Under the pieces are notes generated by a model that had not been told where the DNA came from, did not search any database, and saw nothing but the letters and a program-made list of their open reading frames with translations. Positions 35,961 to 45,047 of a stretch of 48,849 nucleotides of DNA are shown here, in pieces (the first letter of the stretch is position 1; each line of letters opens with the position of its first letter). This DNA is from Candidatus Heimdallarchaeota archaeon LC_2 (GTDB taxonomy: Archaea; Asgardarchaeota; Heimdallarchaeia; Heimdallarchaeales; Kariarchaeaceae). The position numbers and the translations under genes were made by a program. The DNA lies in assembly GCA_001940725.1 (NCBI GenBank), contig MDVR01000107.1:1-48849 (forward strand), in the 5' to 3' direction.

Positions 35961-37412
35961 ACTTCCTCGGGTATTTATTTTATTAAATACCTTCATAGTT
36001 TTCGGTTCCGCAGAACCTAGTTCTCTTACCTCAAATAACGAAGACTTTAGATGAGTAGTAAGTTTAAAGTATTTAGCAGCTCGTTTGGCAATATTGGTTG
36101 CACCATTGAAATCAGCATCTCCCATCCATTTACAGGTTCGATTTTTACACTTGAAAAATTCCTGTTTGGGACGTTTGCCTTTGGTATTGCATTTCCAACA
36201 TTTGATAGAGGTCCAACCCTCGGGAATAGTTAGGAATCTACGTTTATATCCAGATTTGGATAATTTGTATTCCAACATCCAAGTAAGTTGACCATAAGCC
36301 CATCGATGTATCCTCTTTCGATGTCGCTTATTTCCATTACCTCTTCTCTGTCCTCTACGGATTCCTTTTAATTTTCCAATTCCAATCCACAGATCATATT
36401 GATCAGTCAAACTCAATAGATATTTATTTATCTCAGCTGATAACTGATGACTAATCTCATATTTTAATTCTGCTCTTTCGGATCGTAATTCTCTCAACAA
36501 ACTATATAGACCATCGGTCTGTTCATTATCTGTTGATCTTTTAGCTGCTTTGTGTTGTATTTCTGCAATCCTCTTATCCAATTTAAGGATTGACAGTTTA
36601 GTATTTTCTATTCTTTCCAGCTTGATGAATTTATGATGAGATACTCCATGTACAGTAATAATCGATATTACCGCATCACGATTAATACCCAGATCAATCC
36701 CAGCAATTGCTAACTCCTTATTTGATTTTTTTGGGTAAAATTTACTGGTTAATTGTTTTACCTCGTGTCGAATAGCAAAGATTGCATAGTATTTTTTTCG
36801 AGATCTGACAATACGTACTGCTTGGAGTGAACCTTCCATGATTTTACAGATATGATAGTTCTTGAGATCAAAATTTAACGTCAATTTATTGTGTTGAACT
36901 TTCCTTTTTCCATTATTAATCATAGAAGGATTAGTATCCATACTATCCATAATAGTTAGAGTTCTCTCGTGATAACATAATTTAAACCTACGATATCCAA
37001 TCGATCTCGGAACTGATGATTTAGCTGTGGGTATTGAAGCATTTCCTTTTACTTCCAATTCGAGATAGGATAAATACATACCAACTGCAGTATCTCGACA
37101 TTCTTTTAGTTCATTCAAACTGATGCGAGGAAACTGTATTTTAAAATCATGGTTAACTATTTTACGTTCTGAAGTTGTGCAGGTTAATTGATCCAATTTA
37201 CCTTTATCAATTTTGATTGAAATTTTACCATTTTTCTTCTCCTTATACTCAACCAATTCTTTTCGATTATTTTCTATTACTCCAATATATCTCGATATAA
37301 TTCGAGAATCTCTTCCTAGTATTTGACGTAATTTCTTTTTATCCTTATAACTCAATTTAGATGTATCAATTAATACTTTAACTGAGGTTGTAATTTTATT
37401 ATTTCGAGCCAT
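35730..37412 (-). CDS. tnpB: TnpB (IS605 OrfB family) with altered RuvC-II
   Basis: The frame encodes 560 aa. The RuvC core has D240 (GIDLGINRDA), a C-terminal zinc ribbon (CWKC ... CKNRTC) and D434 (DADFNGATN). The RuvC-II Glu expected in the I-x-E-x-L-KG strand is replaced by G346 (WIGIGKLKGIRRG). Either the Glu is supplied from elsewhere (E about 35 residues later in WMLEYKL is a candidate) or the nuclease is inactive. TnpB is an RNA-guided nuclease that maintains its element. No TnpA is present. A TATA-like TTTAAATA lies at 37430-37437. The last about 90 residues probably overlap the guide RNA. Confidence 0.85.
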   Translation of the reverse strand: MARNNKITTSVKVLIDTSKLSYKDKKKLRQILGRDSRIISRYIGVIENNRKELVEYKEKKNGKISIKIDKGKLDQLTCTTSERKIVNHDFKIQFPRISLNELKECRDTAVGMYLSYLELEVKGNASIPTAKSSVPRSIGYRRFKLCYHERTLTIMDSMDTNPSMINNGKRKVQHNKLTLNFDLKNYHICKIMEGSLQAVRIVRSRKKYYAIFAIRHEVKQLTSKFYPKKSNKELAIAGIDLGINRDAVISIITVHGVSHHKFIKLERIENTKLSILKLDKRIAEIQHKAAKRSTDNEQTDGLYSLLRELRSERAELKYEISHQLSAEINKYLLSLTDQYDLWIGIGKLKGIRRGQRRGNGNKRHRKRIHRWAYGQLTWMLEYKLSKSGYKRRFLTIPEGWTSIKCWKCNTKGKRPKQEFFKCKNRTCKWMGDADFNGATNIAKRAAKYFKLTTHLKSSLFEVRELGSAEPKTMKVFNKINTRGSSNLSDNISDRNAVFSDLTVDKNHGNTSSLISFFETSSEGEDDRSTDLLNQAVDKNKSRTLLASQEVVATPDSVCGT

Positions 37413-37748
37413 AAGTCACAATTCCATACTATTTAAAGCTGTGATCGAGATGTAATTTTCAATTCAGTATTAAAACACAGAGTAGACACTGGAATCAATC
37501 GATTGGATTTTTTCAATCTCTGACATTCAACCTTAATGAATAAATACATACCATATTAGTATAGAACCCCATATTATTTAAAGCTATGAAGAAGATATCT
37601 TTGACATCTCTTGTAGAATTGCGAAACAGTAAAAATATGTAAAAGTAGTATAGTGTATTTCTCAGAAATTTATGTAATATCCACTATGATTTAATATAAT
37701 CAGTGAATGGAGTAGTCAACCAAACTTGTTTTTTAGAAGATGAAATAA
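37413..37748. other. Intergenic, probable left end of TnpB element
   Basis: This 336-bp gap has no gene. A short direct repeat CCATAyTATTTAAAGCT occurs at 37424 and 37569. The exact left end of the element was not found, because no CMD sequence reappears here. Confidence 0.35.
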
Positions 37749-39317
37749 TTGTCAGATGATTTTAATAAAAGATTTAGAAGAAGAATGAAAGAAGGTGCGG
37801 AGCTTAAAAAAAATCAATCTAATTCAGTCAAAGAAGTGAATTCAACTGATGCAGGAGAAGAATTATTGCATCATTCAGGGACTCCAGATATGGTTATCAA
37901 ATTAATGGGGGGTTACGAATTAGATCTTCAAAAAGCCATAGGAATTGATTATAGCAAATTTAAACCTCTCAAAAAACTAAGAATTAAAACAAATATTCCC
38001 CCATCCTATTCTCTGATGAAATTCATTATCTTCTCTATGAAACAAAAAATTCAAGGATTAGCAATAATATCCAGACATTTTTTCTCTAATAAAATTTATT
38101 GTAAAATTCATGCTTATCATAAAAAAGCCAAGAAAGAATCTGATTATGCAAAATTAAAAACATATGAAAGAATTCAGGCTAGATTGTTCTGGCAAAACAT
38201 AAAGAAATATGCTCAACGACGCGGTGTTCCATTCAAACGAAGATTATATCACAACCTAGGTCGAACACAAATTGATCTATTAAACCATAGATTAAATATT
38301 GTAGGTAATCGACTAAGGAGACGGACATTAGAAACTATTGGAAAAGGAAAGATATTTTTCAAAGAAATTGAACCAGTGCATAAGACTTTCTCCTCACTGG
38401 ATGCAATAGAAGCTATACGACCAATACTATATTTTATTGTGATTAGATCTTTATCCGTTCCCTTTTCTAAAATAAGAGAATTAGTAGATAATATTATTGA
38501 ACTGGGGATATTTTGGACAAATGAATGGATAGCAAGCATATTGTCAAGTCAACCTCGCCCAAGGAAATTATCTTATTACAATCTTTGTAATTTTGTCGGT
38601 ACGGATTTAAGGGAAAAAGGTATTTTCAGGTTTGAACCATTCACAAATAGAAAAGTTACAGGATATTACTCATTGGATAAAACTGATACTTTATCAGATG
38701 TCGGTACGGTTTTATTAGAAAATCAAACAAAAGAACAGAAAGCAGGAGAAAGAGTTCATAGAGAAATATTATCCCAATTTCCTCAACCACTAGTTCTTCC
38801 TGGTTTTGATAGAATATTGGCAGCATACTTACCTCAGATTATTGCTGAAACCCTAATTAAGAATAAAATGGATACTTATAGAGGAAAACCGGACCTACTT
38901 ATTTTTGGAGATTTTTCGTATAAAGGTGTGGAAAAAAAGTCCACATCAAATCTTATGTTAATTGCTGACATCAAAACTTATGATTCTACAAAAATTGATT
39001 TAAATAAAATTGGAACAAAAATAGCTCATATCTACCAAATAAAACAATACTGTAAGCTACTTAGAGAACATAGTTACATTGTTACAAACTCACTGAAGGC
39101 AATAATTCACATCGATAGACAAAATGTACCACAATCATTTATTGAATTAATTTGGATAATCATCAACATAGGAATCGAGGATAAAAAGGATCAAGAACTC
39201 AATAAAGAGGATTATGAAAAATATGAGAATTCAATAATCGCAAAATCTGGAGAAGAAACTGATTATTATGATATCACAATTGCAGAAATAGGAGTAAAAA
39301 TCACTTTTTGGATGTGA
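37749..39317 (+). CDS. PD-(D/E)XK (RecB/Cas4-like) nuclease with helical N-terminus
   Basis: The 522-aa protein has a TTG start at 37749; Met13 at 37785 is an alternative. The C-terminal half shows a classical PD-(D/E)XK core: GKP381-D382-LLIFGDF, then LMLIAD407-I-K409, then YQIKQYCKLL, like the Q-x3-Y helix of RecB/Cas4 nucleases. The N-terminal 250 residues are basic and helical (KRRLYHNLGRTQ), probably nucleic-acid binding. The next gene begins 6 bp downstream, and a convergent helicase follows. The proposed role is nuclease of a DNA-processing or defence module. Confidence 0.7.
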   Translation: MSDDFNKRFRRRMKEGAELKKNQSNSVKEVNSTDAGEELLHHSGTPDMVIKLMGGYELDLQKAIGIDYSKFKPLKKLRIKTNIPPSYSLMKFIIFSMKQKIQGLAIISRHFFSNKIYCKIHAYHKKAKKESDYAKLKTYERIQARLFWQNIKKYAQRRGVPFKRRLYHNLGRTQIDLLNHRLNIVGNRLRRRTLETIGKGKIFFKEIEPVHKTFSSLDAIEAIRPILYFIVIRSLSVPFSKIRELVDNIIELGIFWTNEWIASILSSQPRPRKLSYYNLCNFVGTDLREKGIFRFEPFTNRKVTGYYSLDKTDTLSDVGTVLLENQTKEQKAGERVHREILSQFPQPLVLPGFDRILAAYLPQIIAETLIKNKMDTYRGKPDLLIFGDFSYKGVEKKSTSNLMLIADIKTYDSTKIDLNKIGTKIAHIYQIKQYCKLLREHSYIVTNSLKAIIHIDRQNVPQSFIELIWIIINIGIEDKKDQELNKEDYEKYENSIIAKSGEETDYYDITIAEIGVKITFWM

Positions 39318-39323
39318 ATAATT

Positions 39324-41273
39324 ATGATGGATAAAATAAAATTTGATTTCCCCAAAATTCTATTTGTCTATGATCATGACTTTTTGAGTCCAATGACACC
39401 TTTAGATCCCAGAGTTAAATATTTAGCCATTTTAAAACAAATCAATCAAATTAAAGAAAAAACAACTCATAAGAAATTATCAATCCACTGGTTGGTATCA
39501 CATTCATTTCCATCTGTACCCTTTATAGAAGCTATTTCCATGCTTGGTGAAGAAAGATTTGCGAAATCTATACAGTATTACAAGTTTGTTGATTTTAAAA
39601 CCGAAACCTTGTTTTCAAAGAGAAATCAATTGATGAATCTTTTTGGTCATCTTGAGAGACAATTGGAAACGATTGAAGAAGATCAAATTCAATTATTTAT
39701 ACTGGATGACCTATATGAATTATCAAAATGGAATAAAGCTAGTAATTTTGGACCAACAGTATTTTATAATACACTAGCTCAAATTATCAATGACACAAAT
39801 TGCTACGTTATTTGTTTATCTAAACCCCAAATTACTGATTGGGTTGATCAATTTGGTAATCGTAAAATCAGAGCCCACCATCATAATATAATAAGGAGAC
39901 AAGCTATTTCAAGTCAAATGCAAATTAAATTTATGTGGTTAATACGACCTCCTCTTTTGGTTAAATTGAAGACAGAAAATAAGAAAGGAACTGATACTAT
40001 AGTATCGTTAACACTCGTACCTCAAACCAATGATGAATTTGATGAAATAGGGTTTAATTTTGCAGAAATTATGGATTTACCTCAAACACAAGTATGTGAA
40101 GTCAATTTAGGACTTAATGAGAACCTAACATTTCAAGAAAAGAAGAAAGAAGAAATAATCAATTCGACCATTGCTTTAATCCAGAACTATCAAATCCCGG
40201 TACAAATGGAAAGGGAATTCCATTTTGAAGAAATTCCAGATATTGATGAATATAGAATTTATCGCAATCCGAATTTAACTGATAAAACATCAGCCCAAAA
40301 GCAAATGATTATGCGTAAAAGCCATGAGAACAGTAAATTGGTATATTTTGTCAAATATTCTCTCAAGTTGAATTCGATGAGAAAATTGGATATTTCATAT
40401 TTTAATAATAAAAATAAATCTGCATTAAAGGAAACCTCCTTACTGATTTCAGAATATGAAGTTTTGTATTTAGAGAATAATGAAACATCAGATCATCTGA
40501 TTGATGATATGTTGATGATTTATTATGATCTATTACAATTAGATCAAAATGAAATATTCATCATCAATGAGATTGGTAATAAACATAAAGAATGGATCAA
40601 ACCATTTCTAGCTTTGTTTTTGTATGAGGTTCGTAATTTATACAAAGAAGTTAAAATTGATGTAGAGGCTATACTTACCAGTGCAATTCAAGATCCTCAG
40701 ATTATAAATTGGTTGAGTAAATACAAGTCATCTAGTATTTACTACAACAAATATGATTCAAAAAAAGCAATATCATTAGCAAAAAAGCTCCCATATACTC
40801 TTACAATAGTTCATCCTCGTCTGGGGGTATCGTATTTAAAGTTAGACAAAATGCTTTCAGATACCGCAGAGGGAGAACTAGAAATATTACTCACGAAAGT
40901 TGAAGGAGAGCAATATTTCCTCCTAGCTAGAATAAGTATTGATAGTATTGATCCAATTATTTTCGATTCAATGCCAATTGAGACTTCTAAATTTAATGCT
41001 GATACAAAAATATTTCTTCCAACTAATTTCTCAACAAATATTACTGATTTTATTCCATTTGACAAATCAAATGAGTATTCAGTATATGAAATATGGAAAT
41101 TAAAATTGATTGGATCAAAATTCTCTGAATTCAAAGAATCAGTTGATTTACAAAATATACAAGATAAGGATTGGAATAAGCCATTATATTTGAAATTGTA
41201 TATTCCAGGAATTGATGTGGTTATTAAAATTAAAGAAGATAAGGGTCAATATAATTGGAATATCTTAACTTAA
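39324..41273 (+). CDS. RecA-like-fold protein lacking Walker A
   Basis: In the 649-aa protein, residues about 10-190 look like a RecA/KaiC-type sheet: KILFVYDHDF first strand, then LFILD128-D129-L as Walker B, then CYVICLSKP. However, the P-loop is absent, so ATP hydrolysis is doubtful. The rest has no recognised domain; the C-terminal third is beta-rich. It is cotranscribed with the PD-(D/E)XK gene (6-bp gap) and ends 6 bp from the helicase stop. It may be a scaffold or loader joining nuclease and helicase. Confidence 0.5.
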   Translation: MMDKIKFDFPKILFVYDHDFLSPMTPLDPRVKYLAILKQINQIKEKTTHKKLSIHWLVSHSFPSVPFIEAISMLGEERFAKSIQYYKFVDFKTETLFSKRNQLMNLFGHLERQLETIEEDQIQLFILDDLYELSKWNKASNFGPTVFYNTLAQIINDTNCYVICLSKPQITDWVDQFGNRKIRAHHHNIIRRQAISSQMQIKFMWLIRPPLLVKLKTENKKGTDTIVSLTLVPQTNDEFDEIGFNFAEIMDLPQTQVCEVNLGLNENLTFQEKKKEEIINSTIALIQNYQIPVQMEREFHFEEIPDIDEYRIYRNPNLTDKTSAQKQMIMRKSHENSKLVYFVKYSLKLNSMRKLDISYFNNKNKSALKETSLLISEYEVLYLENNETSDHLIDDMLMIYYDLLQLDQNEIFIINEIGNKHKEWIKPFLALFLYEVRNLYKEVKIDVEAILTSAIQDPQIINWLSKYKSSSIYYNKYDSKKAISLAKKLPYTLTIVHPRLGVSYLKLDKMLSDTAEGELEILLTKVEGEQYFLLARISIDSIDPIIFDSMPIETSKFNADTKIFLPTNFSTNITDFIPFDKSNEYSVYEIWKLKLIGSKFSEFKESVDLQNIQDKDWNKPLYLKLYIPGIDVVIKIKEDKGQYNWNILT

Positions 41274-41279
41274 TCAATT

Positions 41280-43400
41280 TTATTTAGGTATCAAACTCTC
41301 GATTTTTTTCAACGAGTTTGTAATATGCATTTTGAGAATAGGCAAAGCATTTACCATTTTATCTGAAAACATTTTACAATCTAAGAACTCAAGACTAATT
41401 ACTTCTTTAAATACTTGAATCAAATTTCTTATCCGTCTTAAGACGTTTAATTCAATTTCAGAAAATTTCATTTGTGAATTATCTTCTGAAAGATAAATAT
41501 CGATTTTTTTTATTGGAGATAATATTTTGCTTATTTTCTGTAATGTTTTATCTTTATATTTCCCAGTGGTCATTTTAGGCTGTAATTTACCCATCTCAAT
41601 GAATAAACTTGGACTTGTCTTTACAATTAATTTTACTATTCCATTGATTCCTTTGAGAGTATCTAAACAGATCTTATTATCATTATACAGTTTTTCGAAA
41701 TCTCGTAAAAACGCAATTATCTGTTTGGGTGATACATTTTTTTGTGATAATAAATTGAGATTTGATTTTCCATGGATCAATAATTCTTCAAAATTAAGGT
41801 CTTCAATCAATTCTCCAAAATTGATAATTTTATCTTCTAAAATAAAATTATGGTATTTCAAGGATATTAGAGGATTCATTATAAAATCTTTAATCTCGTC
41901 AAATAATATATTCTCTTTAGTATTAATTAATTGTTGGTTATCTTGGTCAGTAGCAATATAAGTTAAAGCAGAAGAGTAAAATGTTTGCCGACTAAAATCA
42001 ATGAGAGACTGTAAATTAGTAAACCAACCCGTAGTTAAACCTGCATTAAGAAACTCTTGAAACTTCATTTTACCAAAAAATGTGTCGAAATTACTTTGAA
42101 TTCCTGGGGGATTGAAAATTGCATGAGTATAGATCTTTAACCCGTCAGCATAATTTTCACCTAGACAATACACCACAGCAGAAGTTTCTTCTTGATGCCC
42201 AACTCTTCCAATAATTTGCTGGAGCATAAATATGTGAGAAACTACAATTTCTTTTTCTTGTCCAATTTCGATGTTTTTCCAATCATACAATGTATCATAT
42301 AATGTGAGAAAGGGTAAAATCACTGCATCAAAAGGATAATCTACTCCCATTGCAAATGTAGTGGTAGTGAATACACAATCAAAAGCCCCTTGGCTACATA
42401 ATAACTCTACTAGTTTTTTGTGATCCTTTGATGCCCCCGCGTGATGATAGAATGAAGTTATTTTATTAAAATTTAATTCATCTACCAATTCAATTAGTGT
42501 GCGATTTAGGTACATAGTTTCCCTCCTTGTTGAACATAATATTAGAACACGTTTTTTCTGTTTGATTAAATATAGACAAGATAAAATTATTCGAATAAAT
42601 TTTTCTGGTACTTTAATTAATATCGATTGTAAGCTGTTGTAGTTGTGAGAAGAAGTATCATCTAGATTTGATATTGAATGTCTAGTAACCTTAAATTCGA
42701 TATTTTCTTCAGATTCAGAATAACAAAGTAATTCATCTGTGTCAAGATCAAAATCAATAATATAAGGTTCAAATGGGTTCAATCTTATTTTGCTATGTAT
42801 ATACGCCGCATTCATCCAATTAGCAATCATTTCTGGATTGTGTAACGTACCACTAAGACCGATGATATGACCATTCCATTCATCAGCTTCTTGTAAATAC
42901 AAAAGAAGAGATATAATGAATTCAAATGTTGGACCTCTCTTCCTGTCTGAAATAAGATGTATTTCATCTATAATGATTAATCCTATATTATCTAATAAGC
43001 TTGGTTTATCTATTAATTCAATATAAAATTTTTCAAGTGTGGAGACCAGTACTTGAAAATTATCCAACGCAGCCTTAACTTGTGAAAGTAACATATTACC
43101 TTGAATTAATTTAGTTAGTGGAAAATTATTACTATATGTTTGGAAAATTTGCTCATTTAATGTCCGTGTTGGTGTAATGTATATGATATTTTGACCCCAA
43201 TTTGTAATCTGTTCTGATTTTATTATTGTCAACAACGTCTTTCCAGATCCAGTTGGGAGCGCAATGACAAAATTTTGATCTTCTAATAGACCAGCATTAA
43301 TTGTGTCATATTGTAGTTGATTTAATTGCGTTATATCATTTTTATGAAGAATTTTGGTTATGGTGTTCTCATTATCATTTGGAACATTCTGTGTTGCCAT
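41280..43400 (-). CDS. Ski2-like superfamily 2 helicase
   Basis: The 706-aa protein carries motif I PTGSGKT (49-55), motif Ia TPTRTLNEQ, motif II D145-EIH, motif III SGT, a TTFAMGVDYP motif V-like segment and motif VI QIIGRVGHQE. The DEIH box, the VxYPF segment after motif V and the helical C-terminal region place it with Ski2/Hel308-like helicases. It probably unwinds DNA or RNA for the convergent nuclease. A TATA box TTATAAAG at 43423-43430 lies 26 nt upstream of the ATG, so the mRNA is leaderless. In motif VI the second arginine-type position is His (GRVGH). Confidence 0.85.
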   Translation of the reverse strand: MATQNVPNDNENTITKILHKNDITQLNQLQYDTINAGLLEDQNFVIALPTGSGKTLLTIIKSEQITNWGQNIIYITPTRTLNEQIFQTYSNNFPLTKLIQGNMLLSQVKAALDNFQVLVSTLEKFYIELIDKPSLLDNIGLIIIDEIHLISDRKRGPTFEFIISLLLYLQEADEWNGHIIGLSGTLHNPEMIANWMNAAYIHSKIRLNPFEPYIIDFDLDTDELLCYSESEENIEFKVTRHSISNLDDTSSHNYNSLQSILIKVPEKFIRIILSCLYLIKQKKRVLILCSTRRETMYLNRTLIELVDELNFNKITSFYHHAGASKDHKKLVELLCSQGAFDCVFTTTTFAMGVDYPFDAVILPFLTLYDTLYDWKNIEIGQEKEIVVSHIFMLQQIIGRVGHQEETSAVVYCLGENYADGLKIYTHAIFNPPGIQSNFDTFFGKMKFQEFLNAGLTTGWFTNLQSLIDFSRQTFYSSALTYIATDQDNQQLINTKENILFDEIKDFIMNPLISLKYHNFILEDKIINFGELIEDLNFEELLIHGKSNLNLLSQKNVSPKQIIAFLRDFEKLYNDNKICLDTLKGINGIVKLIVKTSPSLFIEMGKLQPKMTTGKYKDKTLQKISKILSPIKKIDIYLSEDNSQMKFSEIELNVLRRIRNLIQVFKEVISLEFLDCKMFSDKMVNALPILKMHITNSLKKIESLIPK

Positions 43401-43422
43401 ATAAAATATATAGTTATGAATT

Positions 43423-43430
43423 CTTTATAA
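43423..43430 (-). promoter_or_regulatory. TATA box of the helicase gene
   Basis: TTATAAAG in the context TTACTTATAAAG, 26 nt from the ATG at 43400. The context and spacing match the box at 34936-34943. Confidence 0.55.
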
Positions 43431-43591
43431 GTAAACATCGTATTTTTTTGTGAACAATATTTTTTTGGAGAATAGTAATCTACATTGTAATCTAATGCAT
43501 TTCATTTCTATTCTTCACACAGAGTGTATTTCTATTACGCGTTTGATTTGTTTGAAACTAATTTCAAAAAGTTAGAATTGTAGGGCGGTTG

Positions 43592-43603
43592 TTTAATACA
43601 AAT
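43592..43603 (+). promoter_or_regulatory. Predicted TATA box of CMD gene
   Basis: TTTAATACAAAT begins 30 nt before ATG 43622, matching the paralogue promoter at 35342. No ribosome site is seen between box and start. Confidence 0.5.
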
Positions 43604-43621
43604 TGTAATTCACATATAATT

Positions 43622-44014
43622 ATGGGAAATTTAATTCCTAATAAAGAACAAAGAATTACCAATGCGAATGAAATCGGGACCAAATTATACAAAGAAAATT
43701 GGCAATCATTGATTGCAAACCTCGAATCATTGGACCCTAATTTTGCAGAATTTGTTAAGGAAATACCATATGGTAGTGTGTATCCAAGAAAGCAATTATC
43801 AATACAATACCGAGAAATTATAGCTATTTCAGCTCTTACCCAATTGAATCTTAAAACACAATTAAAGTCGCATCTCATAGGTGCTCTGAATGTAGGAGTG
43901 AAGAAAACAGAAATATTAGAGCTCTTTCTTCACCTTACAATGTTTATTGGATTTCCATTGGTTTTAGATGGATTAAAAGTCGCCAGGGAAGTTTTTAATC
44001 ACTACAAATTATGA
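43622..44014 (+). CDS. Carboxymuconolactone decarboxylase/AhpD-like protein
   Basis: The 130-aa protein starts at the ATG at 43622, chosen by alignment with the paralogue at 35372 and the conserved TATA spacing; an in-frame TTG at 43589 overlaps the TATA box. The helical CMD pattern is clear: YREIIAISALTQLNLKTQLKSH, then GALNVGVKKTEILELFLH, then GFPLVLDGLKVAREVF. The catalytic CxxC of peroxidase-type AhpD is absent, as in many gamma-CMD decarboxylase-like members, so the activity is unknown. It is the intact counterpart of the disrupted gene and marks the right edge of the nuclease/helicase segment. Confidence 0.75.
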   Translation: MGNLIPNKEQRITNANEIGTKLYKENWQSLIANLESLDPNFAEFVKEIPYGSVYPRKQLSIQYREIIAISALTQLNLKTQLKSHLIGALNVGVKKTEILELFLHLTMFIGFPLVLDGLKVAREVFNHYKL

Positions 44015-44086
44015 ACCAATAAATTTTTTCGATTTTAGTATCAATTACAACAAAAAAATATTAAATTAACAAGTTAAAATAATGAT

Positions 44087-44998
44087 ATGGATGATTCAAG
44101 GGATACTCAAAATTTAAAGCATTTAATCACTGATATGAAAGCAAGAAATTTTATCGCTATTGTACCGAAATTCGATAAAATTACCAACTTTGAAAATGGA
44201 AAATTAAAGATCTTGACCCTCGAAAGTTTAACTATATCCAAATTGCCACAAGACATCGCCAAATTCAATAATTTAGTTGAACTAAATTTACACAATAATT
44301 ATCTTATATCTCTACCAACTAGCATTGAAGAATTACATGCTTTGAAACTATTGGATTTATCAAATAACAAGATCGAATTCTTACCACAAAATATTGGAAG
44401 TATGACGTCATTAAGTCAACTTTATCTTAATTCTAATAAGCTAACCCGTTTTCCGGATAATTTTATCAATTTACGAACATTAAAATTTCTTGATGTTAGT
44501 GTCAACAAGCTGAAAATATTACCAGAACATTTTGGTAGATTACGTCAATTAGTTGAATTAAAAATTAATGATAATAAATTAAAATATTTACCCCTGAGTA
44601 GCATGGATCTCATTCATTTAGCAATTCTAGAAACTAATGATAATAAATTGCAAAAATTACCTTACAATATTGGCAATTTACTTAATTTGAAAATGCTTGA
44701 ATTGGAAAACAATCAATTAACCTCACTTCCTGATAGTATTTCGAAATTAACTTCTCTTGAATATCTTAATTTACAAGGAAATCAATTAACTTCACTACCT
44801 CTCTCAATGGGTAATATAATTTCTGTTGTTCAATTAAGACTAGATAATAATGATTTGAAATCCCTTCCCAAGAGTTTAATCAATCTTGATAAAATCAATT
44901 TATTAGCTTTGCAAGGTAATGATAACTTACAAATTGACTCAACACACGAACAATGGTTTGATGAGATCAAAAAACGCAGTGGCAGAGTAATTCTTTAG
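44087..44998 (+). CDS. Leucine-rich repeat protein
   Basis: The 303-aa protein is built almost entirely of about nine to ten 23-residue repeats of the type LP-x2-L-x2-L-x3-L-x2-N-x-L (for example LVELNLHNNYLISLPTSI and LKMLELENNQLTSLPDSI), close to the Shoc2/Ras-group LRR consensus. It has no signal peptide, so is predicted cytosolic and protein-binding. It is unlike the irregular LRR-like paralogues A-C. It stands alone on the plus strand and ends in TAG. Confidence 0.85.
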   Translation: MDDSRDTQNLKHLITDMKARNFIAIVPKFDKITNFENGKLKILTLESLTISKLPQDIAKFNNLVELNLHNNYLISLPTSIEELHALKLLDLSNNKIEFLPQNIGSMTSLSQLYLNSNKLTRFPDNFINLRTLKFLDVSVNKLKILPEHFGRLRQLVELKINDNKLKYLPLSSMDLIHLAILETNDNKLQKLPYNIGNLLNLKMLELENNQLTSLPDSISKLTSLEYLNLQGNQLTSLPLSMGNIISVVQLRLDNNDLKSLPKSLINLDKINLLALQGNDNLQIDSTHEQWFDEIKKRSGRVIL

Positions 44999-45047
44999 AT
45001 TGAAGAAAATTATTTAATTTGATAATATGTTTAGAAAATAATAAAAA

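Noticed and set aside
37424..37600. Short CCATAyTATTTAAAGCT pair as TnpB element ends
   Set aside because: Both copies lie on the same side of tnpB and neither adjoins recognisable CMD sequence.
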